Source: Chionoecetes opilio (lineage: Eukaryota > Arthropoda > Malacostraca > Decapoda > Majidae). From it: a stretch of DNA of 64,000 nucleotides. Each line of letters begins with the position of its first letter. Positions within the stretch are counted from its first letter, which is position 1. Below are positions 44,034 through 53,013 of the stretch, one piece after another. The DNA lies in NCBI GenBank assembly GCA_016584305.1, contig JACEEZ010022995.1, forward strand, positions 1 through 64,000. The letters run 5' to 3'. A model generated the notes under the pieces. That model was given only the letters and a program-made list of their open reading frames with translations. It ran no database searches and had not been told where the DNA came from. Position numbers and translations under genes: made by a program.

Positions 44034-45490
44034 TTGTTTAAAATACTCCTACAGTTTGTATAATAAACCTTCAAACAACTCCTCTTCTTCTTGTCCATTC
44101 TCCCTGTCTTTTTAACTAACCTCCTCCTCTTTCTCTTCTTACGAATAACTTTAGTTCCCTACCAACTGAAACTCCTCCTAGTGTCGCAAGTTTCCTTTAC
44201 CCCGACCCCCGTGTCTAATCCCCAGTTCTCTATCTTAAAAAAAGCCTGCAATGCACCTACCTCCCTTTAAAGGGAATCAGGCAAGATCTGAACCTCTTTC
44301 CTTGAAAGGTGCACCCCATCCCTGTGGTAGAGGTGGTTATGCCTGAAAAAGAGATCCCATGCAGTTGTTGACAAAAGCCCAACCATTGGCTTTGCAATGA
44401 AATGCCAGTTGGCAATTCAGAGCAATAGCCTTGGAGTACCACAAGTCGTCATCAAAGCGTCTTGGAAAGACACCACACACCACAGGGGCCCCACCCCTGT
44501 CCCTATCCTTACCTACAGCCTCCTTGAACCGCTGTAGCAATTCCTCACTCTTTACAAACTCAACATCGTTTCCCCCAGCGCTCAGGCAGACGATGGGCTT
44601 GTTCCCTTGGTCCGCCATGCACTCAACTATCTTATCACTAACATAACCTATCCCCTTCCCTGGGTAACTCACCGACTTCATATGCTTCCCGTCTGTGTCA
44701 CAAAACCTGCTGTCTAGGTGCCTAATCTGACTGTCCCCCACAACCAAGATTTTACTTTCGGGTAGGGATGTACGTATCGTCTACATTTTTAACCTTTACC
44801 TCCTTATCTTCCTCTTGCAGCTCCGAGAGTACCTGAAATGAATTCGTGCACACAACATGGTCATTGTTTACCTTTCTCTCCTTCGAGTGTGCTCCTCCAT
44901 GCTCAACCATCTTCCATCCCCCATTCCCTGGTGAATTACTAGGAACACCTCCCTTAGTAGTACCACCAGGCACGCCACCCTCTGGTACTCCTCCAGGTAC
45001 ATCTCCCGCATGTGCCCCTCCACTCATTCCACTTGGAGCTCCACCTCCACACTTAAGAGATCGAATCTCTATCTCCTGCCTCTTCGCGACACTTTTCAAT
45101 TAGCTCACTTCACTTACAAAGCACCTTTTCAGGTCTTCAATCGCCTCAAGAATAGAACTAAGTGCCACACCACAATCTTCATTGCACTCTCCCTTGACCT
45201 TTCTATCTCTTTTTAACACACTCGCAATCACTTCAGACTCCTTCACTCCACTCACTACACCCTCGCCTCCACTCACCACATCCTCGCTTCCACTCACAAC
45301 ACCATCGCCTCCACCAACAACACCGTCGCCTCCACCAACAACACCGTCGCCTCCACCAACAACACCGTCGCTAAGCTCCCCTGCAGCTGCCATGCTAATC
45401 CGCTTCTGACCTGACTCTGACACACAACACACACAAGGAGCAGCACTGAACAAATACGTCTTGTCTCCTTCCCACCCAGACAACGACTGG
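44034..45490 (-). pseudogene. CR1-B ORF1, second (duplicated) copy
   Basis: This repeats 42,467-44,033 in the same orientation, from TTTAAAATACTCCTACAGTT to the N-terminal Gly/Val repeat (about 45,250-45,370, with 21-bp units coding VVGGGDG). The esterase motifs are better kept than in the first copy: VVGDSQIRHLD, CLSAGGNDVE and DGVHLS all read correctly, though frame breaks near 44,345, 44,750 and 45,100 separate the parts. No polymerase precedes it at 44,034, so this is an ORF1-only duplication and not a second full element. Confidence 0.8.
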
Positions 45491-45811
45491 ACTTCAAAGT
45501 TAAGGGAACGGACCAGCTGTGAGTTTGTATTTTGGGGGGTGGGGCGTGTGTCCAGTTACAGTGCCCGACATTAAATTAGTCCGCCCAGGGCGAGGCGGAC
45601 TAATTATGTCGAATTTTGCTTCAACATTAAGAGGGACCTAAAATTGAGCCAATGCATTGTGCCGCCTACACAGAGTGGCGTAGTAGGTGGAGCTTCTGAG
45701 CCCGCCAAGGAAACCACAGTCAGTTGTTGTCTTGCCGGTGCAGGGAGGTGTTGTGTTCTGCGATCCGTCCCTCTTGTGCTCCCTCTCGACTTGCACCGCC
45801 GCTCCCTTTAA

Positions 45812-46431
45812 CCCCTTCACTGCGGCTGGTACAAATACAGTCTCTCAGCTATTTAAGGGTTCACTGCGGCTGGTACATATATGGTTTCTGTATTTAAACT
45901 GCGCGCTCAATGATATTATGGGTAAATATTCGTTGTGATAGGCTTGTATGGCAACAGTGTCAAGTGTTGCGATATAATAGAACCTCTTTTTCTGCTTGCA
46001 TGAGTTAGTGTGACTAATAAGGTCAGGCGGTACAGTACGACGTGTCGACGCTGCCGCGCCCTCTACTTCAATGGCGAGGCTAAATAGTCAAGATATTCAA
46101 TATATTCTTGATGGATATAAAACAGAAGTATGAATGAATGAATGAATGCATGAATGAAGCATTTATGTGCCAAAATAAGCTGTATTATGTTGAGTAGTAA
46201 GTAGTTTCATTGTGCGTCTGGCAGCACGGTCACGGCCCTGTTGCTGCACTTTGACGTAACTCTTCACTTAGCTGGTAACCTCCACCAAGACGAAACATAA
46301 ATTTTCTGGTATGGAATGAGCATCCTATTCATTTAGGCACTTTAAACTATGATCAGTAATTATTTTATATTTTAATTAAACCTGCCGCACAGGGGGGTAG
46401 GCCTATGAATTTGATATCCGCAGTGAAGGGG
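45812..46431. mobile_element. TTAA-targeting MITE, 620 bp (piggyBac-like ends)
   Basis: TTAA at 45,808-45,811 and 46,432-46,435. The ends CCCCTTCACTGCGG and CCGCAGTGAAGGGG are perfect inverted repeats. An inner CTTCACTGCGGCTGGTA-like block is repeated near the left end (45,865). No gene. Its right TTAA is also the left TTAA of the next element. Confidence 0.85.
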
Positions 46432-46435
46432 TTAA

Positions 46436-47633
46436 GGGGGGCAACCCAAGATTTTCTTATTTTTAGGATAATCTCAACAAGACTAACATAGCCTATCCAT
46501 ATCACTATGCTATTTATCTGTGAGAAATTTTGTTGCTATATGATGAAGTTTTTTTTTATTATGTTTTTTTTTTTTTTTAAATCCAAAAAAACAGTATTTT
46601 TGCCGTTATTAAGGTGCATATATTGGAGACGCTATTAAGCAATGAGCTTTTATTTTCATGCATCGTGTATATTAGGCATTGCTTTACATTTGCAAGCATC
46701 GGGAAGTTGCTACATGTGTTAGTATAAAATTACGATTTTTTTTTTTAGCTTACTGTCTTTTTCTCGTTTTTTCCTTTTTTGACCAACGTATGAGACATGT
46801 ATTTACATCCATGCTTGCAAATGTAGATCTTACTATGCTCTATTCAGAAATGCAAGCAGACCAGCAATCAGAGTAGTGGAAGTCATGCCATATCGAGTTG
46901 AAGTAAGAAAAAACTAGTTTTGAGTTACAAGGCTTTTTATTCAAACATTACATTTCTCCTCCTCCCTCTTTTTATGGTGATATAATTTTACAAATGACGT
47001 TTTATTTACTTATCCAATTCTATAAAATACAAAAAATAAGGCATTATGGTTTATACAAATATAAATTTCATAATTACTAAGGGCATAGCAGGTTGTGTCA
47101 TAAGGTCCTTGGCCATCTTGAAGATCACACACAGCCTTGTAGGCACTCGAGTCCCCGTCCCTAATGAAAACTGAGTATTTGAAGCCATACGACGTCGACC
47201 TCTGCCAGAGTCTTACAGCTGCCACCGTTTCCATTGCACCAGATTTGCCATTGTAGTTTATGTGACACTGATGTTCCTTCATATATGTTGTTGCTTATAA
47301 GTTTCTATCCTACTGAGTCGTTTCATCTTAATTTTTGTTGTTTTATCAATTTTTTCCCATATAAATTATTAAGGTCTATGGTGAAGCATTGACACTTTTC
47401 ACTGACTCCTGTAAATCCGCTATCACAAATGCAATTCAGTTCGTTATCTCGCGCAAAGTACCTGATTCTTCTTCATGACCTTTAAATGTTATGGCATTTA
47501 ATAGATTTAAAAGGCTTAAAGCCTCTCGCCAGTGTTAAAATAGCCCACCATGGCATCTCGCACACCACGTTCTTCGAAAACACAGTAACACAGAAAGTTA
47601 TATTTTTGCCCAAAATTGCTTGGGTTGCCCCCC
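46436..47633 (-). mobile_element. TTAA-bounded element with a transposase fragment, 1.2 kb
   Basis: The ends GGGGGGCAACCCAAG and CTTGGGTTGCCCCCC are perfect 15-bp inverted repeats between TTAA copies (46,432-46,435 and 47,634-47,637). The uninterrupted Tc1-like copy at about 50,552-50,562 shows the target as CCCTTTGAGCCCC, here CCCTTTAAGCCCC. It contains an antisense fragment of the same transposase family as 20,307-22,123, so this is an internally deleted member of a related family. Confidence 0.8.
47010..47282 (-). pseudogene. Transposase fragment, Mutator-like transposase domain
   Basis: The minus strand reads HINYNGKSGAMETVAAVRL and YGFKYSVFIRDGDSSAYK, aligning with NYDGSSGGMETAAALKLFG and YTVFISDGDSSAY of the longer pseudogene. 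It holds the second catalytic Asp region but lacks the first and the CxxH block. Sequence divergence shows a different family, not a recent copy. Confidence 0.8.
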
Positions 47634-47655
47634 TTAAGCCCCCTGTGTTGTCGAT

Positions 47656-47816
47656 ATGGGCAAGAATAAGGATTTTAGTGCAGAAACCATTGCCCAGATC
47701 ATTGCCCTAAACAAATCCGGTAAGCAAACAAAGGCAATCTCCTAACAAATTGGCGTGTGTCCAAGGAGTGTCCGATGCTGGGTTGCCAAGTTCGACCAGG
47801 AAGGCGGCCACACAAC
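47656..47816 (+). pseudogene. Tc1-like transposase N-terminus, left copy
   Basis: MGKNKDF then IIALNKSGKQTKAIS, a TAA stop, then QIGVCPRSVRCWVAKFDQEG: a helix-turn-helix DNA-binding start typical of Tc1 transposases. The stop replaces the GAA codon present in the right copy. Homology ends at about 47,817. Confidence 0.75.
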
Positions 47817-47820
47817 CCCT

Positions 47821-48553
47821 ACCTCACAGAACACTCACCAAATATGTCCGGGTTGCTTTCTTTTTATTTCCTTGCTGTCACACGTGGGTTAGATTCTAAT
47901 TCACGTGTAGCGCCCCCCCTTTATAGGTTTATTGCTTTGTCGTTAATTCAAGAGGGCTCCACAATTCTGGCTATTATGCTGACACCACCCACAATAAGTG
48001 GGAAAAAAAAAGTTATAAGATTAAGAAAATATGTCAGAACTAATGGGTGTAAAAGATAACAACTCGTTATCTTTATCTTAGTATATTGTCACTTTACTGA
48101 TACACCAGTAATTACTTCCCAACTCCTTCTTAAACTAAATCATTAACGTATCTCTCCACTTAAAAATATGCTTAATGCTAACAACATCGACACGACGCGA
48201 GTATCAGCTCGTGCTCACGAACGTAATCATATGTACACTCTCTAAACCTAAATCATTAACTAAAGTTCCCGTCACTGATTTGCTGAGTCAAGTATCAATG
48301 TCCACACACTCCAGCTATAAGACTAATCCTTAGCTGTATCCCTGGTGTTCACACAGGCGTTCACAGGTGTTCCCCACTGCTCCTCCAGGCGGCTTTTCAC
48401 AGCTACCTTGAACCCTTATCCAGCCGTTCATCCAGCCGTCTTTCCACAGCTACCTTGGACCTTATGAATAACACCTTCCATTAGTTCTCATGGTATCACA
48501 GATAATTAATCAATGAATCTCATCTACATCTCTACCAACACCTTTTCCCTGTA
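47821..48553. other. Unassigned stretch
   Basis: CACGTG words occur near 47,880 and 47,903. A short duplication around CAGCCGT and CCACAGCTACCTTG lies at 48,392-48,470. No gene. Confidence 0.4.
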
Positions 48554-50007
48554 CAGGGAGGTCCCGAAGATACGAGCAGTTAGGTTCCACCTGGCATACT
48601 CGTAAAGCGAAATCTCGTATAACGAAACACATAACTAATGGTAAAATATAGGTTTGGTTCCAGGACCCCAACAATTTAAAAAAAAAAAAAAAATAGACAT
48701 GTTTTTCAAGCTATAATAAAATTTGGTAATATTTAGTAGGGGTGCGAGAACCCCTTGAGGAATCCTATGGTCCCTGGTGATATCCTATGGTGCTATCACA
48801 GGCGTGGGAGCTGACCTGACTTCTTCAGGAAGGCACATATTATACAGCTGATAACGGGGTGTTGTGTTGTGCGGGCGGCAGCCGATGTCTGCCGCCAGCA
48901 GAGATCTCCTTGGTAATTATTTAGTAGGAAAGCGAGGACCCTTTGAGGAATCCTATGATCACTGGTGATATCCTATGGTGCTATCACAGGCGTAGGAGCT
49001 GACTGTCTTCTTCAGGAAGGCACAGGTGAGGCGGATGACGGCGGTTTTTGAGAGGCGGCGGACGGGGCAGGCCGCCGCCTCCTCCGCCAAGGTAGGTTTG
49101 GGCAGGCTTAAACGTCTTATCACTCGTTATTATACAACTTAGTGATTATAGTGAGATGTTATATCCACGTGTCATTATCTAAATCAATGTAGCACCGTGT
49201 GTCACCTTAAATAAGGGTGATTTAAAGATGTTATGATGAGGTGACTGCTGGCCGAGCTGGCGGGGCAGAGAGTGACGGAGAAATATTTGCCGCGGAGCCG
49301 CCCCATATCACAAATATTCACCATTTTAACACACATACACACCTTCTACCACCAATACACTAGCAACACAGGCTCCTTACTTATATATCTTACTATCTGA
49401 TACATTAAAACTACTTAAAACACAAGCATTCAAAATAAAACTAGAATTAGTTTTAGATGACTGGGACAGAAGGCGGACAGAGGCAGTCTGGCATGCCATT
49501 CTAACCCCGGAAATATGTATCGCTGGCTTGTTATTGGTCGAGAAGTTTTAAAAACTGTTTGTCATTGGCTGGTGACGGATGACGCCTTAGCCAGTCACAA
49601 CCTTCCTACTCGTTTACGACCTACCGAGGGAGCTTTCAATCAGCTTTGTAGCTTCCGTCATTAGGGAAAGTAGTATCTATAGGTAGTGCGAGAGCAGGTT
49701 GTTGCTGGCCATACTACCTCCGTTGCTGGCTTCTCGCCCAGGGTTGTGAATTTTTGTAGGCCACATTGTCGTACTGAGCCACCAGAATTATCATATTTTC
49801 AGATTGATTATCGTACAACCTTAGGTAAAAGTATATAGTCAGTAAATGACTATAATTTTAATAAATAACTTGGTAATTTTATTCACCCCAGTTTGAATGT
49901 CGTAACATTGGATTTTCGATCTCGTATATTGAAAATAGACCCTAATTTACACATCTCGTATCATCGGATTCTCGTATATCGAATGCACGTATAACGGGAC
50001 CTCCCTG
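48554..50007 (+). mobile_element. Pogo/Tigger-like nonautonomous element, copy 3 (cleanest ends)
   Basis: Starts CAGGGAGGTCCCGAAGATAC after TA (48,552-48,553) and ends TAACGGGACCTCCCTG before TA (50,008-50,009), giving exact inverted ends and a TA duplication. Length is 1,454 bp. The first 150 and last 260 bp match copies 1 and 2. The centre differs and contains a tandem duplication. No transposase. Confidence 0.85.
48731..49026. repeat. Tandem duplication, period about 182 bp
   Basis: TTTAGTAGG, TTGAGGAATCCTATGRTC and GGTGATATCCTATGGTGCTA occur at 48,733-48,850 and again at 48,915-49,026. The intervening parts are GC-rich and diverged. Confidence 0.8.
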
Positions 50008-50355
50008 TACATACCTTATCCAAGGGTGAAAACCACACCTCCCTTCACGTCTCTCCACTGTGACACGTGGACCGCTACAGACAACTAATATGGCCACTCG
50101 CCCTCCTCCTTGCCTAGCCAGCTGACGTCGCCAGCTACCGCCGGCACAAAAATATATCACAATATATTTTTATTTAGTGATTCAGAACTGAGGAGTGGAG
50201 GAAAATTACTCATTTCATTACTCGACATTTATATATTACTTTACCCCCTCCCATTCAACGTAAAGTCTTCGTCAGTTTTAACAAAGTCAAAAGTTTTAAC
50301 CCATTTTCCCGCGTTACACACCCTTTGCAATAGTCTGGGAACGAGAATCTGTCTT

Positions 50356-50538
50356 CTAGGGCTTGCCAGGCCTCTTCTTGTGGGTTGGGGTTGTGTGGCC
50401 GCCTTCCTGGTCGAACTTGGCAACCCAGCATCGGACACTCCTTGGACACACGCCAATTTGTTCGGAGATTGCCTTTGTTTGCTTACCGGATTTGTTTAGG
50501 GCAATGGTTTCTGCATTAAAATCCTTATTCTTGCCCAT
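50356..50538 (-). pseudogene. Tc1-like transposase N-terminus, right copy
   Basis: MGKNKDFNAETIALNKSGKQ, then ISEQIGVCPRSVRCWVAKFD and HKKRPGKP. It lacks three residues (QII) found in the left copy but has no stop here. The related sequence continues to about 50,240 with an altered frame, then ends. The catalytic domain is absent. Confidence 0.75.
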
Positions 50539-50809
50539 ATCGACAACACGGGGCTCAAAGGGAGCGGCGGTGCAAGTCGAGAGGGAGCACAAGAGGGACG
50601 GATCGCGGAACACAACACCTCCCTGCACCGGCAAGACAACAACTGACTGTGGTTTCCTTGGCGGGCTCAGAAGCTCCACCTACTACGCCACTGTGTAGGC
50701 GGCACAATGCATTGGCTCAATTTTAGGTCCCTCTTAATGTTGAAGCAAAATTCGACATAATTAGTCCACCTCGCCCTGGGCGGACTAATTTAATGTCGAG
50801 CACTGTACT

Positions 50810-50945
50810 TGTATTTTACAGGGCCTGAACTACACTTGTATGGCCCCATCTCCATAGCTACATTTTTATTTTGCTTCATTAGTTCTTAGTGTTGGGGGAA
50901 ACCACCACCCCGGGAGGCAGGATACAACCCCCGGCTAACACCAAC
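50810..50945 (-). mobile_element. SINE 3' fragment (antisense)
   Basis: The reverse complement, with GTGTTAGCCGGGGGTTG, CCCGGGGTGGTGG and GGAGATGGGGCCATACAAG, matches 51,228-51,365 of the next SINE. The head is missing. Confidence 0.75.
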
Positions 50946-51088
50946 ATCTAATGATCTAAAGATTTTCACCACCATAATATGAGAGAGAGAGAGAGATGGG
51001 GGGGGGGAAGAATATTGGCGGATAAGAAACAATATAAGAGACGTAACATCCTTTCATAGCACACGCACCCACACACACTCCACACACA

Positions 51089-51395
51089 TGGGGGACTCCG
51101 TAGTGTAAGGGTTAGCACGCTCGGCTCACAACCGTGAAGTCCCGGGTTCGATCCCCGGGTGGAGCGAAGACAGACGGGTGGTCTTCTTAAAACCCGAGCC
51201 CCTGTCCACCCAGTAGTGAATGGGTACCGGGTGTTAGCCGGGGGTTAGTGACCACCCTCCCGGGGTGGTGGCTTTGGCCAACACTAAACACTAAGGATGA
51301 ATGATAAAATAAATGTTGATATGGAGACGGGGCCATACGAGCGTTGCTCAGGCCCTGTAAAATACAATTAGATGAATACACACACAAACACACAC
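51089..51395 (+). mobile_element. tRNA-Val-like SINE
   Basis: The head at about 51,091-51,165 resembles a tRNA: GTAGTGTAAGGGTTAGC (D-arm, box A), loop CUCACAA with anticodon CAC, and CCGGGTTCGATCCCCGG (T-arm, box B). The acceptor stem does not pair well, so it is a SINE head and not a gene. The body carries CCCGGGGTGGTGG. The tail has GGAGACGGGGCCATACGAGC and ends CAATTAGATGAATAC. That tail resembles the LINE 3' end at 10,570-10,655. Confidence 0.85.
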
Positions 51396-51401
51396 AAACA
51401 A

Positions 51402-52532
51402 CAGAGCTGGGCGGAGCGCAAACGAAAGCGCAATTTGCGCTCCATATAAAATATTTGCGCAAAACGCCGAAAATTTGCGCTTTTGGAGTTTGCGCTCTCG
51501 ATATTTTATAAGTCCGCAAATGTGCAAACATAGCAGAAAAACTTTGCCGAGAAACTCAAATGACGTAAAATCAAAAAATTAAAAGATATGTCAAATATAG
51601 CATTCGCCTTCAACGGCCGGTTTGGCCACTTGTTCGAGGATGAGGACCTCCTGATGGCCGTAGCCTTGCACCCCCACTACAAGCTTGGAGTGGTGGAGTA
51701 CCTCAACCCCGACCTGGAGGACACCATCAAGAGGAGGATTGTCCAGGAGATCAAGGCAAAGGTGGGCGACCACAACGGCAACGGCAACAACGACGCCCCG
51801 GTCCAGGCCCGGCCCAGCACCTTCGAGTACATGAAGGCGGCAAGGAGGCCGTTGTCCCAGGGGGACGTGGACGAGGAACTGGAGAAAAACTTGCACTCCT
51901 GGACCCAGCTGGACGTCCAGGATAACGTGCCTCTGTCACCTGACATGTTTCCCATGGAGCACAGGCAGATCTGGGTGGATCTGTTCATCAGGTACAACAC
52001 TCCAGTGCCCTCCTCAACGGCGGTAGAGCGGCTGTTCAGCATGGGCTCAGATGTCATGAGGCCGAAGCGATCGAGTCTGACGGCCAAGAACTTCGAGAAG
52101 CTGGTGTGCCTCGAGGGTAACATGAACCTCCTCAAGGGTCGGTGGGAGCTGGAGGACAGTGACGAGGACTAATATTAGTACTATTGTGTATTTTAATTTT
52201 TCAACTATTTTGTTGTTTTGACAGTATTATCTTATTTTTTATATAAACTTGTGTTCGATAAATGCTTCAAATACTGTAAACATTCAATTTTTTAATCATT
52301 TATACACTTTATATTAATTTAACATAGAATTTTTCAGTTTGCAGACTAAAAAATGAGGTTTGCGCTTTAACTTTTATGCTTGCGCTTTAAATTTTTTTAT
52401 TTGCGGTCTAGTTGTTTTTTTGCGCTAGAAATTTACGCTCCGCCTTTTTTCGAGAATTTTGCGCTCTGCGGACTCGATCGCGAAAATGTGCGCTTTGCGG
52501 ACTAAGGAAAAAAAATTGCGCGCCCAGCTCTG
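51402..52532 (+). mobile_element. hAT element, internally deleted, 1.13 kb
   Basis: The ends CAGAGCTGGGCGG and (right) CGCCCAGCTCTG are inverted repeats. Flanks ACAAACAA (51,394-51,401) and ACAAACAC (52,533-52,540) agree at 7 of 8, as expected for a hAT 8-bp duplication. GCGCAAA/TTTGCGC words fill both subterminal regions and probably bind transposase. It encodes only the C-terminal part of a transposase. Confidence 0.85.
51588..52172 (+). CDS. hAT transposase C-terminal part (194 aa)
   Basis: An uninterrupted 194-codon frame. Residues about 17-40 (EDEDLLMAVALHPHYKLG) match the segment before the dimerisation domain, and about 135-175 (PVPSSTAVERLFSMGSD and RSSLTAKNFEKLVCL) are the hAT C-terminal dimerisation motif. 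The DDE catalytic part and BED zinc finger are absent, so it cannot transpose DNA alone. The frame is GC-rich compared with its flanks and has no stops, which suggests recent origin or retained coding. The first ATG is used as start, but no promoter is evident. Confidence 0.75.
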   Translation: MSNIAFAFNGRFGHLFEDEDLLMAVALHPHYKLGVVEYLNPDLEDTIKRRIVQEIKAKVGDHNGNGNNDAPVQARPSTFEYMKAARRPLSQGDVDEELEKNLHSWTQLDVQDNVPLSPDMFPMEHRQIWVDLFIRYNTPVPSSTAVERLFSMGSDVMRPKRSSLTAKNFEKLVCLEGNMNLLKGRWELEDSDED

Positions 52533-52540
52533 ACAAACAC

Positions 52541-52694
52541 ACACATACTCGCCTGGTATGTTTTTATCCAAATTCATGATAGAAAATGGAATTTTTCGTT
52601 TTTCAATGGAAAGAAAACATTGCACGTGTGTGTGTGGGTTAGAGAGAGAGAGAGAGAGTTTATATTACGTAGATAGTCTACGGATTTAATGACT

Positions 52695-52742
<48 letters not shown>

Positions 52743-53013
52743 ATCCGTCTATCTTTCTCTCTTTCTCTTACTAAACTTTCTTCTAGCAATAAGCATTCAA
52801 GTCGAGATCATAGGGAGTAGGCAGTCAGACACCTGCCGCCATGGTGAAATACTCCCGGGGAGGTACTTCCGGGAGTTGAGGGGGTGCTGCAGACTTATCA
52901 TTGAAATCTCCCGTGTCCTCTCTTTCCATATCCCTTAGTGTCTCAGATACACAAGAGAGTAGCTGCAGCCTGCACTCTAAAGACAATTCCTCTTACTACT
53001 CACATTACACTAC
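52541..53013. other. (AG)n/(CT)n microsatellites and LINE leader
   Basis: GA repeats at 52,641-52,658 and CT repeats at 52,698-52,741. From about 52,840, GGTGAAATACTCCCGGGGAG leads into the LINE and is probably its 5' untranslated part. Confidence 0.6.

Larger units (their letters stand above)
45559..50805. mobile_element. Tc1/mariner-like element halves in inverted orientation
   Basis: The left end CAGTGCCCGACATTAAATTA (after TA 45,557-45,558) and its inverse ending at 50,805 (before TA 50,806-50,807) extend into about 250 bp of matching sequence. Each side continues into the start of a Tc1-like transposase facing inward. The C-terminal catalytic half is absent from both. The space between holds two TTAA elements (45,812-47,633), an unassigned stretch and a pogo-like element (48,554-50,007). 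It may be one long-terminal-repeat element with a replaced core, or two copies joined head to head. Confidence 0.7.

Noticed and set aside
43520..44041. Pro/Thr/Ser-rich forward-strand frame
   Set aside because: It is the antisense shadow of the CR1 ORF1 Gly/Val repeat.
51091..51165. A tRNA-Val(CAC) gene
   Set aside because: The acceptor stem does not pair properly, and the sequence continues into a SINE body whose 3' part is repeated at 50,810-50,945.
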